Origin: JAFGGG01 sp964634205
Lineage (GTDB): Bacteria; Spirochaetota; Spirochaetia; SZUA-6; RPPD01
Direction: 5' to 3'
Assembly (NCBI GenBank): GCA_964634205.1
Contig: CAZWKE010000001.1
Location: forward strand, 62,001 to 126,000
DNA length: 64,000 bases
The stretch's first letter is position 1; every line of letters starts with the position of its first letter. Below the pieces are notes generated by a model. That model searched no databases. It saw only the letters and a list, made by a program, of their open reading frames with translations, and was not told the origin of the DNA. Positions 8,055-16,242 of the stretch are shown in pieces. A program made the position numbers and the translations under genes.

Positions 8055-9160
8055 TAATCTTTTTGTAAAGGCATTACAATATTGAAATAATCATCATTCC
8101 CGGAAGGCTTCACCGTAAGTGCCTTTTTATTATCCGTAAACTCAATCATTATTTTCTCGGTTCCTATTTCCCTGATAGGCTCCAGTAAATAAAGGTAGTT
8201 TACCGCAATACTAATGTCCGGACCGGAATACTCACACTCAAGTTCTTCTCTGGCCATTCCGATTTCGCTTTCTTCCGAGCTGACCGTAAGGGTATTCCCT
8301 TGTATTGCGATGAACACCCTGCGGGATTTGTTCTCCACTAAAATTGATACCCTTTTCAGTGATTCCAAAAGCGATGTTTTGGATACGATTACATTGTATT
8401 CGTGTTGTTCGGGGATTATTTTTTGGTAATTGGGAAATTTCCCCTCGATCAAATTCGACGAAAAAAGATGGTTATCAAGTTTTACAAAGACATTCTTTTC
8501 AGTTATCGCCAATAAGAGATTCCCTTCACCCGAGGCGTTTTTTCTGATGATATGTAAAATCTTGGGAGGTACAATAACCCCGTTAAAGTCATTTACCTGT
8601 CCGGGGAATCCCTTTTTTATCAGGGCCAGTCTTCTCCCGTCCGAGGCCACCATGCTGAGATTATTTTCAATTTTTTCCAGAAAAACCCCGTTCAAGAAAA
8701 ACCTGGTCTCGTCATCCGAAATTGCAAATATTGTTTTTGAAACCATATCAACAAATTGTTTTTGCGGAAACTCCATATAAAGATCATCCGCAATTCCGTG
8801 CTGTTCCGGAAATTTGTCCGGCGGGATGCACTTCAGTTGAAATTGAATACTGCTCTTTTCGGGTACAATCGAAAGGTAAACAGTATCCTTTAACTCAAAG
8901 CTGATCTGACCGTCCGGCAGTGAACGCAGGATATCAAGCATGCGGTCACAGAGTACGGCAACCGTACCTTCGTTTGTAATCTGAACCGGAATTTGGGATT
9001 TATAGGCCACCTTGAGGTCCGTAGCGTTTAAATGAAGCAGTCCGTCATGCACATCAAGTAATACGTTGGAGAGAATGGAGATGGTGCTCTTTGTCGATAT
9101 GGTATCATGAGCAAGCAATATTTCTTTTAAAATACTTGATTTTTCACATGAAAATTTCAT
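8054..9160 (-). CDS. dnaN: DNA polymerase III beta subunit (sliding clamp)
   Basis: 368 residues from the ATG at 9160 (MKFSCEKSSILKEIL). That start has a GGAG Shine-Dalgarno and matches the family N-terminus; an upstream in-frame extension reads a hydrophobic run from AT-rich DNA and is rejected. Three clamp domains are recognisable, including VASDGRRLALIKK (about 175-187) and the C-terminal NYLYLLEPIRE. The C-terminus FNIVMPLQ is the usual clamp ending. The gene follows dnaA after a 200-bp origin-like spacer and is coupled to recF. Confidence 0.97.
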   Translation of the reverse strand: MKFSCEKSSILKEILLAHDTISTKSTISILSNVLLDVHDGLLHLNATDLKVAYKSQIPVQITNEGTVAVLCDRMLDILRSLPDGQISFELKDTVYLSIVPEKSSIQFQLKCIPPDKFPEQHGIADDLYMEFPQKQFVDMVSKTIFAISDDETRFFLNGVFLEKIENNLSMVASDGRRLALIKKGFPGQVNDFNGVIVPPKILHIIRKNASGEGNLLLAITEKNVFVKLDNHLFSSNLIEGKFPNYQKIIPEQHEYNVIVSKTSLLESLKRVSILVENKSRRVFIAIQGNTLTVSSEESEIGMAREELECEYSGPDISIAVNYLYLLEPIREIGTEKIMIEFTDNKKALTVKPSGNDDYFNIVMPLQKD

Positions 9161-9193
9161 TACTCTTACTCCTATTATTATTAATATATTAAT

Positions 9194-9211
9194 TAGTAGT
9201 AGTAATAGTAG
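9194..9211 (+). promoter_or_regulatory. DnaA-trio-like element
   Basis: Six consecutive trinucleotides on the + strand: TAG TAG TAG TAA TAG TAG, then GG. This matches the 3'-(G/A)AT-5' DnaA-trio pattern described at the Bacillus subtilis basal unwinding system, where DnaA strands load onto one strand to open DNA. It is next to an AT-rich run and 12 bp from a box-like TGTGTAAAA. Function is inferred. Confidence 0.5.
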
Positions 9212-9285
9212 GCACACTTAATATGTGTAAAACATGGATAAAGTGTTATCAAAAAACAAATTAAAACAATAATAAGTCTTTATTG

Positions 9286-9344
9286 TTTTCCACATTTTAC
9301 ACAAACAGTAACAGTTTATTAAAATATACACAAGAGTATTCACA
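9286..9344 (+). promoter_or_regulatory. Cluster of degenerate DnaA-box-like sequences
   Basis: Same-orientation 9-mers: TTTTCCACA (9286-9294), TTTTACACA (9295-9303, directly abutting), ATATACACA (9324-9332) and GTATTCACA (9336-9344). Each keeps the CACA end of TTATCCACA with one to three changes in the 5' half. Spacings of 9 and 12 bp suggest a cooperative array. Confidence 0.45.
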
Positions 9345-9360
9345 GCTTAATAACGTTTTT

Positions 9361-10728
9361 TTAACCGGAAGCGTTTTTCTCTTTTATTGCTTTTATTAAA
9401 TGCTGGATGGTCGGTTCTAATGTTGGATCTGTTTTGATTCTGTTTTCTATTTTCTGGCAGGCATGCATAACCGTAGTATGATCCCTTCCCCCAAAATCAA
9501 GACCGACTTCAGTGGTGGAATATTCGGTTACTTCACGTGAAATATACATGGCTATCTGCCGTGGAAAAGCGATGGCCTTTGTTCTTTTTTTACATTTCAG
9601 GTCATTGCTTGATATGCCAAAGTAGTTGGCAACCACTCGTTGAATAAGGTCAAGCGGGATATTTTTATGCTGGGGTTGTGAAAAAAAGTCTTTCAATTGC
9701 TGGGCCGCAATATCGATGGTTATTTTTTTGTTCACGAGATCACCGTAGGCGATGAGCTTGGTCAGTGCCTTTTCAAGATCACGGACGTTTGTGGTGACAT
9801 TTTTACAGATAAGATCGATAACTTCGTCGGGTATGGCTATCTTTTTATTTTCGATTTTTTGCTTTAAAATCGCGATTCTTGTTTCATAGTTGGGGGGTTG
9901 AAGATCAACATTCAAGCCACGCTCAAACCTGCTTCGCAGCCTGTCGGAAAGTGCCTTAAGCTCAGATACGGGGCGGTCACAGGTAAATACCATCTGTTTG
10001 TTGGCGTCATATAACGCGTTAAAAGTATGGAACAACTCCTCCTGGGTTTCCACCTTTCCCGGGAGAAAATGAATATCATCAATGAGCAGTACGTCAACCT
10101 TGCGATATTTGTTTTTAAAACGATGCGCAGATTTTTCTTTTATAGCCAAAATAAATTCATTAGTAAAGGTTTCAGCGGTAACGTAAACAATTTTCAAATG
10201 AGGAAACTCCCTATAGGCTGAATTTCCGATGGACTGAATCAAATGGGTTTTTCCCAGACCGACCCCGCCGTAGATAAGACAGGGATTATAAGCGGTCCCG
10301 GGGTTTTTGGCGATGGCGATGGCGGCATTAGCGGCAAAAGAGTTGTTTTCCCCGATGACGAAGTTTTCAAAACTGTAGTCTTTGTTGAACTGGGGATGAG
10401 TCCGCACCGGCTTTTGCTGGGGAGCCACCGGTTTTTGCTTTATTTCCGTTTCAGAACTGTTATTAACCCTGGACTGAATATTAAAGCCGATCTTTATCTT
10501 ATTCCCGGAGAGATCAAACAGTTTGTTTTCCAGCAATGGGAGATAGCGTTTTGTCACCTGGTCTTTATAAAATGAGGACGGGACATTCAGGATTATCTGT
10601 GATTCATCGGAAGTATGATATTCGATGTTCTTAAACCACATAATGAATTCCTGCTCTGTTATTTCATGCTTGATCTGCGTGATCACTTCCTGCCAGAACG
10701 GTTTATAATCCCAATGTTCGGAGTTCAT
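9361..10728 (-). CDS. dnaA: Chromosomal replication initiator DnaA
   Basis: 455 residues from the ATG at 10728 (MNSEHWDYKPFWQEV), which has a GTGGAG Shine-Dalgarno; a longer in-frame start nine codons upstream is less likely. Domain I (about 1-75), a Gln/Pro-containing linker (about 85-110), then AAA+ domain III with GGVGLGKTHL (Walker A) and VLLIDDIHFLPGK (Walker B), and domain IV with the DnaA signature GRDHTTVMHACQKIE. It binds DnaA boxes and melts the origin. Candidate sites flank the gene on both sides, compatible with autoregulation and a bipartite origin. Confidence 0.98.
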   Translation of the reverse strand: MNSEHWDYKPFWQEVITQIKHEITEQEFIMWFKNIEYHTSDESQIILNVPSSFYKDQVTKRYLPLLENKLFDLSGNKIKIGFNIQSRVNNSSETEIKQKPVAPQQKPVRTHPQFNKDYSFENFVIGENNSFAANAAIAIAKNPGTAYNPCLIYGGVGLGKTHLIQSIGNSAYREFPHLKIVYVTAETFTNEFILAIKEKSAHRFKNKYRKVDVLLIDDIHFLPGKVETQEELFHTFNALYDANKQMVFTCDRPVSELKALSDRLRSRFERGLNVDLQPPNYETRIAILKQKIENKKIAIPDEVIDLICKNVTTNVRDLEKALTKLIAYGDLVNKKITIDIAAQQLKDFFSQPQHKNIPLDLIQRVVANYFGISSNDLKCKKRTKAIAFPRQIAMYISREVTEYSTTEVGLDFGGRDHTTVMHACQKIENRIKTDPTLEPTIQHLIKAIKEKNASG

Positions 10729-11067
10729 ATAAAGGATTCTCCACTTTATCTGCAAAAAATTAACAGGTTATCCACAATAAAAAATATAACTGTAAAATTA
10801 ATTATACAGTCAATGGTAACCCGAAAGATACATTTTTGTATCAAATTTCTACCAAAATCCCTAATTATATATGCTGCAAGCATTTATATTTTGAATATTA
10901 GGAAAATATAATATTTCTTTTTAGATATAATCAAAAATACCGTTTACATCTACGCTTCTGATATGAAAAATAATTATTCACAACTTACCCACAACCAAAA
11001 GCTGTGTCTGTAACACGAATAAGCAGTGTACCTTATATTTTGGTTTTTTTCAAGATTAAATAATTAA
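10729..11067. other. AT-rich dnaA upstream region with DnaA boxes
   Basis: 339 bp without a credible gene. It holds a perfect DnaA box TTATCCACA at 10768-10776, TTATTCACA at 10974-10982 and TTACCCACA at 10985-10993 (2-bp spacing), around a very AT-rich core (10780-10960). It presumably contains the dnaA promoter and may form the second half of a bipartite origin. Confidence 0.6.
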
Positions 11068-11658
11068 TTATTCCAGCTTGTTTCTTCGTTTGAGCGCTTG
11101 TGAGAGGGTAAGTTTGTCCGCGTATTCCAGGTCACCTCCTACCGGCAGTCCCAGCGCTATACGGCTGACGGTCACCCCCGTAGTTTTTATTATCTTAGCC
11201 AGGTAGAGTGCGGTCGTATCACCCTCTACGGTGGGATTTGTGGCGATAATTATTTCTGTAATTGCGGTACTTGTTATTCTGTTTATTAATTCCTTTATGC
11301 GTAAATTGTTCGGGCCGATCCCGTCGAGTGGGGAGATGACCCCCCCCAGGACATGATAGAGTCCGCTGTGTACATGAGTGGCTTCGATAGTAAGTATATC
11401 CTTGGCCTCTTCTACAACACAGATTACGGTCTTATCGCGTGATGCATCTTGGCAGATCGGACAGGGATCGGTCTCCGCAAAATTACCGCAAATCCGACAG
11501 CTTTTCAGATTTTTCTTCAAGGCAAGTAATGCGCCTGCCAGAGACTCGGTTTTTGAATCGGGGGATTTCAGCAGAAAATATACAATCCTGGACGCGCTTT
11601 TTTTCCCCAGTCCGGGAAGTTTGGCAAGCTGGGATATTACCTGTTCAATGATATTCAC
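11068..11658 (-). CDS. recR: Recombination protein RecR
   Basis: 196 residues, normal length. It has an HhH motif (LPGLGKKSASRIVYFLL, about 14-30), a four-Cys zinc finger (CRICGNFAETDPCPIC, about 54-69) and a Toprim domain with CVVEEAKDILTIE and NPTVEGDTTALYL. RecR works with RecF/RecO in loading RecA. It ends the ffs-dnaX-ybaB-recR run, the same order as scr-dnaX-yaaK-recR in Bacillus. ybaB ends one base before its start region. Confidence 0.97.
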   Translation of the reverse strand: MNIIEQVISQLAKLPGLGKKSASRIVYFLLKSPDSKTESLAGALLALKKNLKSCRICGNFAETDPCPICQDASRDKTVICVVEEAKDILTIEATHVHSGLYHVLGGVISPLDGIGPNNLRIKELINRITSTAITEIIIATNPTVEGDTTALYLAKIIKTTGVTVSRIALGLPVGGDLEYADKLTLSQALKRRNKLE

Positions 11659-11659
11659 G

Positions 11660-11983
11660 TTATGGTCCTAAAAACCCGGGGGGTAATTGCATCCCGCCGC
11701 TGAGTCCGGAGAATTCCTCTTTCATCTTTTCCCGTAATTTGGTAAGGGCATCGGAATACGCAGCGCGTATAAGGTCCTGCAGCATTTGAATGTCTTTGGG
11801 ATCGACCACTTCCGGTGCCAGAGAGACATCAAGAACCTCCATTTTACCGTTGAGTTTAATTTTTACCATGTCACCACCGGCCGTCCCTTCGATGACAAGG
11901 TCTTTGAGTTTTTCCTGCATTTCAGCCATGCGTGATTGTATATTTTTGAAGTTCTTTAAAAATTCCATTGGATTAAATCCCAT
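11660..11983 (-). CDS. ybaB: YbaB/EbfC-family nucleoid-associated protein
   Basis: 107 residues. It shows the family core VIEGTAGGDMVKIKLNGKMEVLDVSLAPEVV in shortened form, with a long N-terminal helix that starts NPMEFLKNFKNIQSRMAEMQ. YbaB proteins are DNA-binding dimers; the Borrelia EbfC homologue regulates genes and compacts DNA. It sits between dnaX and recR, the conserved position. Confidence 0.95.
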   Translation of the reverse strand: MGFNPMEFLKNFKNIQSRMAEMQEKLKDLVIEGTAGGDMVKIKLNGKMEVLDVSLAPEVVDPKDIQMLQDLIRAAYSDALTKLREKMKEEFSGLSGGMQLPPGFLGP

Positions 11984-11985
11984 TC

Positions 11986-13521
11986 CTACTCTCCTTTTAC
12001 TACCGTACCTTTGAATACCTTTTTAATAAGATTTTCATCGTCATCGGAGACCGGCCCTTGTCCGGTTCCGGCCTCTTTAATAAGCTCAATCTTCACCGCC
12101 AGCTGGCTCCCTGCCAGTTTGGCCGCGATTTCCGAAACCGTGGATCTTTCTCCCATGACAAACTCGGCGGAGAAAGCGTCTTTGTCCGGAAACAACAATA
12201 ACAGCGTGTTGTCATGAAGTCTGCATTCGGTGCATTTTTTTAAGGAGGAAGCAAGCGTAAGCTTTTTCTTCCCTATGGTTTCGATGATCCCTTGAAGTAT
12301 TGCCTCGCCGGAAAGTGCTTTGGCCGGCTGCGGCTCCTGCGAAGCCGTGGAACGGTTTCCCTGCTTTTTTTGGGGGGCGGTACCGATATCGGCTTTGAGT
12401 TTTCGGACCGTCTCTAATAACTCAGAAGGCGTAATCAATGTCTGCAGGCTGCAAAGCCGGGACAGCAAAAGTTCCAGTTCAAATTTTTGATTCAACGAAA
12501 ACCGAAAATTCCGGTAAAGGTGAAGGATGAGGTCCAAGGCTTTTTCTATCTGTTGTATTGTGAAGGTGTCGACGGTCTCCTTGGGAAAGGTATCAGGTGA
12601 GCACCCTAGGAGTGATTCCTTTGTAATCCCGCTTTTTAGAAAAAGAAGGTTGCGAAAGTATTCCGCCAGGCCGATAACAAACTGCTCCTCGGAAATCCCC
12701 TTGCTAAGGGTGTCGTCCGTGGCATGCAGTACCTCACGCATATCTCCCTGAGTAAGTTTCTGTATCAGTTTCCCCATCTCTTCGGTTCCGACAATACCCA
12801 TCTTCTCCTGGATCTTAGCCATAACGATATTGTTTCCTGAAAAGGAGACAATCTGATCAAACAGCGTATACGCATCCCGCAGAGAGCCGGTGGCTTCCTT
12901 GGCAATCCAGATAAGAGACTCGTTGTCAATGGTAATAGACAGGTCCTTGGAAACCTCTTGTATTTTATTTTTGATATCGGTGAGTGAAATAAGACGAAAA
13001 TTAAACTGCTGACATCTGGAGCGGATGGTCGCCGGAACTTTATGCACCTCGGTTGTGGCGAAAATAAAAACCACATGGGGCGGCGGTTCCTCGATTGTTT
13101 TCAGCAGGGCATTGAAGGCGCTGTTGGAGAGCATGTGTACTTCATCGATAATGTATACCTTGTAGCGAAAACTACTCGGAGCAAAAAGGACCTCATCGCG
13201 GATCTCCCTGACGTCGTTCACGCTGGTGTGAGAAGCCCCGTCAATCTCGATCACATCGAACGATCTGCCCTCATTAATCGCCGTACACGAATCACAGGCC
13301 CCGCAGGGATTTGCGGTAAGCCCCTGTTCACAGTTTAATGATTTGGCCATGATTCTGGCGGCAGATGTTTTTCCCACCCCTCGGGGACCGGAAAAAAGAT
13401 ACGCATGGGCCACCCGTTTTTGCACTACTGAATTTTTCAGAGCGGAAACAATAAACTCCTGCCCCACTAATTCATCAAATGTCCTGGGTCGTTTTTTTAT
13501 CGCGGTTACTTCGTAGGTCAT
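11986..13521 (-). CDS. dnaX: DNA polymerase III gamma/tau subunit
   Basis: 511 residues. AAA+ clamp-loader domain with Walker A GPRGVGKTSAARI (about 45-57), a four-Cys zinc module starting CGACDSC, Walker B VYIIDEVHMLS and sensor 1 IFATTEVHKVP. The C-terminal 170 residues are variable and include a Lys/Gln/Ser-rich linker (about 385-400). The N-terminus MTYEVTAIKKRPRTFDELVG resembles spirochaete DnaX rather than the common ALYRKWRP form. No obvious slippery heptamer for gamma production was noticed, but I did not search exhaustively. Confidence 0.96.
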   Translation of the reverse strand: MTYEVTAIKKRPRTFDELVGQEFIVSALKNSVVQKRVAHAYLFSGPRGVGKTSAARIMAKSLNCEQGLTANPCGACDSCTAINEGRSFDVIEIDGASHTSVNDVREIRDEVLFAPSSFRYKVYIIDEVHMLSNSAFNALLKTIEEPPPHVVFIFATTEVHKVPATIRSRCQQFNFRLISLTDIKNKIQEVSKDLSITIDNESLIWIAKEATGSLRDAYTLFDQIVSFSGNNIVMAKIQEKMGIVGTEEMGKLIQKLTQGDMREVLHATDDTLSKGISEEQFVIGLAEYFRNLLFLKSGITKESLLGCSPDTFPKETVDTFTIQQIEKALDLILHLYRNFRFSLNQKFELELLLSRLCSLQTLITPSELLETVRKLKADIGTAPQKKQGNRSTASQEPQPAKALSGEAILQGIIETIGKKKLTLASSLKKCTECRLHDNTLLLLFPDKDAFSAEFVMGERSTVSEIAAKLAGSQLAVKIELIKEAGTGQGPVSDDDENLIKKVFKGTVVKGE

Positions 13522-13555
13522 AGCATAGTATACAAAATATAATAGAATTTAAAAA

Positions 13556-13679
13556 CCCCTTTAGTGCTCACCAAGCTGATTGCAGCTCATTTACCATTCG
13601 CTTACCGCTGCTACCTTCCGGTCCTGACGGAGTTGGGCGACGGCAAATAGTGCAGAGCCTGGATAATACACTAAAGGGG
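13556..13679 (-). ncRNA. ffs: Signal recognition particle RNA, small bacterial (4.5S) type
   Basis: About 124 nt. The conserved apical part GTCAGGACCGGAAGGTAGCAGC-like core (13606-13627, minus strand) holds the asymmetric loop and GGAA tetraloop that bind Ffh. The ends CCCCTTTAGTG and CACTAAAGGGG pair perfectly, closing a single rod. There is no Alu domain. It sits directly between the tRNA cluster and dnaX, a widely conserved linkage. Ends are set by the terminal helix and may be off by a few bases. Confidence 0.92.
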
Positions 13680-13681
13680 AA

Positions 13682-13769
13682 CGGAGAGAGAGGGATTCGA
13701 ACCCTCGGTACCCGGGTAGAGTACACACGCTTTCCAAGCGTGCACCTTCGGCCTCTCGGTCATCTCTCC
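13682..13769 (-). tRNA. tRNA-Ser(GGA)
   Basis: 88 nt, 7-bp acceptor GGAGAGA/TCTCTCC, G73, anticodon loop TTGGAAA with GGA, and a normal class II variable arm. Reads UCC/UCU. CCA is not encoded. Last tRNA of the cluster before the SRP RNA. Confidence 0.95.
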
Positions 13770-13816
13770 TCATGCTGTCAAAAAGCAATTAATGTGTTTC
13801 CATCTACTTGTTTTTG

Positions 13817-13957
13817 CGGAGAGAGGGGGATTCGAACCCCCGGCCCCTCACCAATTACATGGGGTATCAGCCGCCGAATTAAGTGGCCCTTCCCATGTAT
13901 TTGATGAGGGGCAACGGTTTTCGAGACCGCCCGATTCAACCGCTCTCGCATCTCTCC
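13817..13957 (-). tRNA. tRNA-Ser(CGA) with a giant 70-nt variable arm
   Basis: 141 nt instead of about 88-90. Acceptor GGAGAGA/TCTCTCC with G73, D-stem CGA/TCG, anticodon stem GCGGT/ACCGT, loop CTCGAAA with anticodon CGA, and T-stem GGGGG/CCCCC are all intact. The variable arm (13843-13912) is a 70-nt hairpin: 8 perfect pairs, 4 more with one G-U, one A-A mismatch, then 8 pairs, topped by a 28-nt loop that can form a small GCC/GGC stem. The base pairing is too good for a random insertion. Reads UCG, which Ser(TGA) could also read, so the gene may tolerate change. CCA is not encoded. Confidence 0.88.
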
Positions 13958-13966
13958 GTAAGAATT

Positions 13967-14040
13967 TGTGCCCAAGAGGACTCGAACCTCCGGCCTTTAG
14001 ATCCGCAATCTAACGCTCTATCCAGCTGAGCTATGGGCAC
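13967..14040 (-). tRNA. tRNA-Arg(GCG)
   Basis: 74 nt, acceptor GTGCCCA/TGGGCAC, discriminator A, A20 in the D-loop as in arginine tRNAs, anticodon loop TTGCGGA giving GCG. Most bacteria read CGU/CGC with ACG, whose A34 becomes inosine; here G34 is encoded. CCA is not encoded. Confidence 0.93.
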
Positions 14041-14049
14041 AGTAAAAAA

Positions 14050-14137
<88 letters not shown>

Positions 14138-14148
14138 TTTGTATATGA

Positions 14149-14233
14149 CGGAGAGAGAGGGATTCGAACCCCCGGTGAGTTGCCCCACAACGGTTTTCAA
14201 GACCGCCTCCTTCAACCACTCGGACATCTCTCC
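14149..14233 (-). tRNA. tRNA-Ser(TGA)
   Basis: 85 nt, acceptor GGAGAGA/TCTCTCC, G73, anticodon loop CTTGAAA with TGA, class II variable arm. First tRNA of the operon. CCA is not encoded. Confidence 0.95.
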
Positions 14234-14266
14234 GTATGCTCCATATATGGATTTGCAAACAGTATA

Positions 14267-14295
14267 ACTATACTCATGCGTATTACATTTGTCAA
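14267..14295 (-). promoter_or_regulatory. Strong sigma70-type promoter of the tRNA cluster
   Basis: On the minus strand TTGACA (14290-14295), 17-bp spacer, TATAGT (14267-14272). Transcription would start about 25 bp before tRNA-Ser(TGA) and could run through all five tRNAs, the SRP RNA and dnaX; no terminator was seen between them. Confidence 0.75.
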
Positions 14296-14346
14296 TAAAA
14301 ATGAGTTTGAATGATCGTGTCGGCCATGCCGCCACCGTCTGACGAG

Positions 14347-15216
14347 CTACCCGATATTCTTGCTGATAATATCATAAATTCTATCCAGGTCGTCGGCGGA
14401 AAAATAACTGATTTCAATCTTGCCTTTTTGCAGGGTCCCCTTTATAGATATTTTCGTGCCCAACGCATTAATAAACTTTTCTTTAATGTCCTCAATCTCC
14501 GGTATTTTTTCGGGCTTTTCAGGAAGACGCGGCTCGGTTTTTTCTTCAGGTTTCCCCTGGAGTTTTGCGGCCATGGATTCGGCTTCGCGCACTGAAAGGA
14601 ATTTATCGACGATGCTGTTATAGAGAATGATCTGCCCCGAGGTGTCCTCAACCGACAGAATGGCGCGTGCGTGGCCCGCGGATATTTTCCCCTGCTGCAA
14701 GCCATCCTGCATCATCTGCGGCAGCTTTAACAGACGGATACTGTTGGCGATTGTAGAGCGGCTTTTCCCCAGGTGCCCGGCCAATTCATCCTGGCTGACC
14801 TTTGTCAATTCCAACAAATTTTTATACGCGCGAGCCTCCTCGATGGGAGTAAGATCCTCTCTTTGTATATTCTCGATCAGGGATATTTCCAGTTTCTCGG
14901 CTTCGGAAAAATCTTTGATGATTATCGGCAGCTTGTCTAATCCGGCCATTTTTGCCGCACGATAGCGCCTTTCCCCCGCGATTATAATGTAGGTCCGGTC
15001 TGCTGTTTGCTCTACCAGTATAGGCTGCAGCACACCCTTGGCCTTGATTGAATCAGCCAATTCCTTGAGACTCTGCTCACTGAACTGCTTCCGCGGTTGA
15101 TTCGGGTTGGGGCTGATCGACCGGATGTCAGCTTCTATCTGACTCCCGGTGTTTTCTTTGTTTTGGGACCCCTGGAGCAAGGCTTCGATTCCTTTCCCCA
15201 ATGCTTTTTTAGACAT
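14347..15216 (-). CDS. parB: Chromosome-partitioning protein ParB
   Basis: 289 residues. The N-terminal CTPase domain has GERRYRAAKMAGL (about 81-93) and LIENIQREDLTPIEEA (box II), followed by the KorB-type helix-turn-helix with SQDELAGHLGKSRSTIAN. The C-terminal dimerisation domain is at about 235-289. ParB binds parS and slides as a CTP-gated clamp to organise the origin. It overlaps parA by 8 bp. A perfect parS lies 1.3 kb upstream at 16517. Confidence 0.96.
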   Translation of the reverse strand: MSKKALGKGIEALLQGSQNKENTGSQIEADIRSISPNPNQPRKQFSEQSLKELADSIKAKGVLQPILVEQTADRTYIIIAGERRYRAAKMAGLDKLPIIIKDFSEAEKLEISLIENIQREDLTPIEEARAYKNLLELTKVSQDELAGHLGKSRSTIANSIRLLKLPQMMQDGLQQGKISAGHARAILSVEDTSGQIILYNSIVDKFLSVREAESMAAKLQGKPEEKTEPRLPEKPEKIPEIEDIKEKFINALGTKISIKGTLQKGKIEISYFSADDLDRIYDIISKNIG

Positions 15217-15964
15217 ACTCTACAACCTCTTCCGCAAGTTTTTTGTAGCTGACGGCACCGATACAATCGGGATCGTATTTGTTAATCGGGACGGAATAAG
15301 AAGGAGCTTCACTGAGGCGGACATTACGGGGAACGACGGTTCGGAAAACTTTGTCTTTGAAATATTGGGTGACTTCCTGTACGACTTCATGTGCAAGACG
15401 GGTCCTTGTGTCATACATGGTAAAAAGAATCCCCCCGATTTGCAGGTCGGGATTGATTCCCTGTTGCACTGTTTTAATGGTTTGCAGCAGAGAGTTCAGC
15501 CCTTCAAGTGCGAAGTATTCACACTGCAAGGGAATAAGCACATAATTCGCTGCGGCCAGACCATTAATCGTCAGGATTCCAAGAGAGGGTGGGCAGTCGA
15601 TCAGAATATAATCATAATTGTGTTTAAAACCGTCAAGCGCCTTTTTCAAATAATATTCGCGACCTTCCACATCGGCTAATTCCACCGTTGCCCCTGAAAG
15701 ATTAATGCTTGAAGGTATGATAGACAGCCCGGGAACTGCTGTCTCCTGTACAGCCTGGTTGCCGGAAACGTGTGCGGTAATAACCTCGTATATTCCCGGT
15801 TTCTGGTTGTCCGCCCCGACGTTGCTTGAACAGTTGGCTTGTGAATCAAAATCAATAAGTAATACTTTCTTTCCCATTTCAGCCAGGTAGGCTCCGATAT
15901 TTACCGCTGATGTGGTTTTCCCGACCCCACCCTTTTGATTGGCAAAAACAATTATTTTTCCCAT
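15209..15964 (-). CDS. parA: Chromosome-partitioning ATPase ParA/Soj
   Basis: 251 residues. Deviant Walker A KGGVGKTTSAVNIG (about 10-23), switch region LLIDFDSQANCSSN, and Walker B YILIDCPPSLG. ParA forms a DNA-bound gradient that moves ParB-parS complexes. Length is typical of chromosomal Soj without an N-terminal HTH. It is co-transcribed with parB. Confidence 0.97.
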   Translation of the reverse strand: MGKIIVFANQKGGVGKTTSAVNIGAYLAEMGKKVLLIDFDSQANCSSNVGADNQKPGIYEVITAHVSGNQAVQETAVPGLSIIPSSINLSGATVELADVEGREYYLKKALDGFKHNYDYILIDCPPSLGILTINGLAAANYVLIPLQCEYFALEGLNSLLQTIKTVQQGINPDLQIGGILFTMYDTRTRLAHEVVQEVTQYFKDKVFRTVVPRNVRLSEAPSYSVPINKYDPDCIGAVSYKKLAEEVVEYV

Positions 15965-16242
15965 TACGATACCTGTGGTTAAAGATATTATGTACTATAT
16001 CAGAAAACCTTTTATAGTGCTACGAAGCTTGTGGTTTTTATTTATTTTATTCATGTAAAATTAATAAAATATCCTTACGGTAAGAAAAGAGCAATAATTA
16101 ACCTGGAAAGAACAAAATGGCTTTTACTATTATAAAAATAATTGCAAAATTTATTGCATATTCAGGCACATAATAATATCTTATAGGTGAAGGAAAGCGG
16201 GCGGATTATAGTTTAACTGCCAGATTACAAAGGAGAGAACTT
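15965..16242. other. AT-rich divergent intergenic region of parA and the NifU-type gene
   Basis: 278 bp, apart from a solo IS-end repeat (16018-16034) otherwise only AT-rich. It must hold the two divergent promoters; TATAGT at 15994-15999 (minus) and a TTGCAT-17-TATCTT pair on the plus strand are weak candidates. Confidence 0.4.
16018..16034 (+). repeat. Solo copy of the IS terminal repeat
   Basis: TGCTACGAAGCTTGTGG, identical over 17 bases to the left end of the IS at 16543 and in the same orientation, 70 bp upstream of parA. It may be a relict or an end of a small non-autonomous element. Confidence 0.7.

Larger units (their letters stand above)
9161..9360. other. Candidate oriC unwinding region between dnaA and dnaN
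   Basis: 200 bp of strongly AT-rich DNA. It contains TAT/TTA-rich stretches at 9171-9194, a TAG-type trinucleotide run (9194-9211), a reverse box-like TGTGTAAAA at 9224-9232 and four degenerate DnaA-box-like sequences at 9286-9344. The dnaA-dnaN gap is a common oriC site. No perfect TTATCCACA occurs here; the perfect box is on the other side of dnaA. Confidence 0.65.

Noticed and set aside
9161..9217. N-terminal extension of DnaN (start at 9217)
   Set aside because: It reads a run of Leu/Ile from AT-rich origin DNA, has no Shine-Dalgarno and does not match DnaN N-termini.
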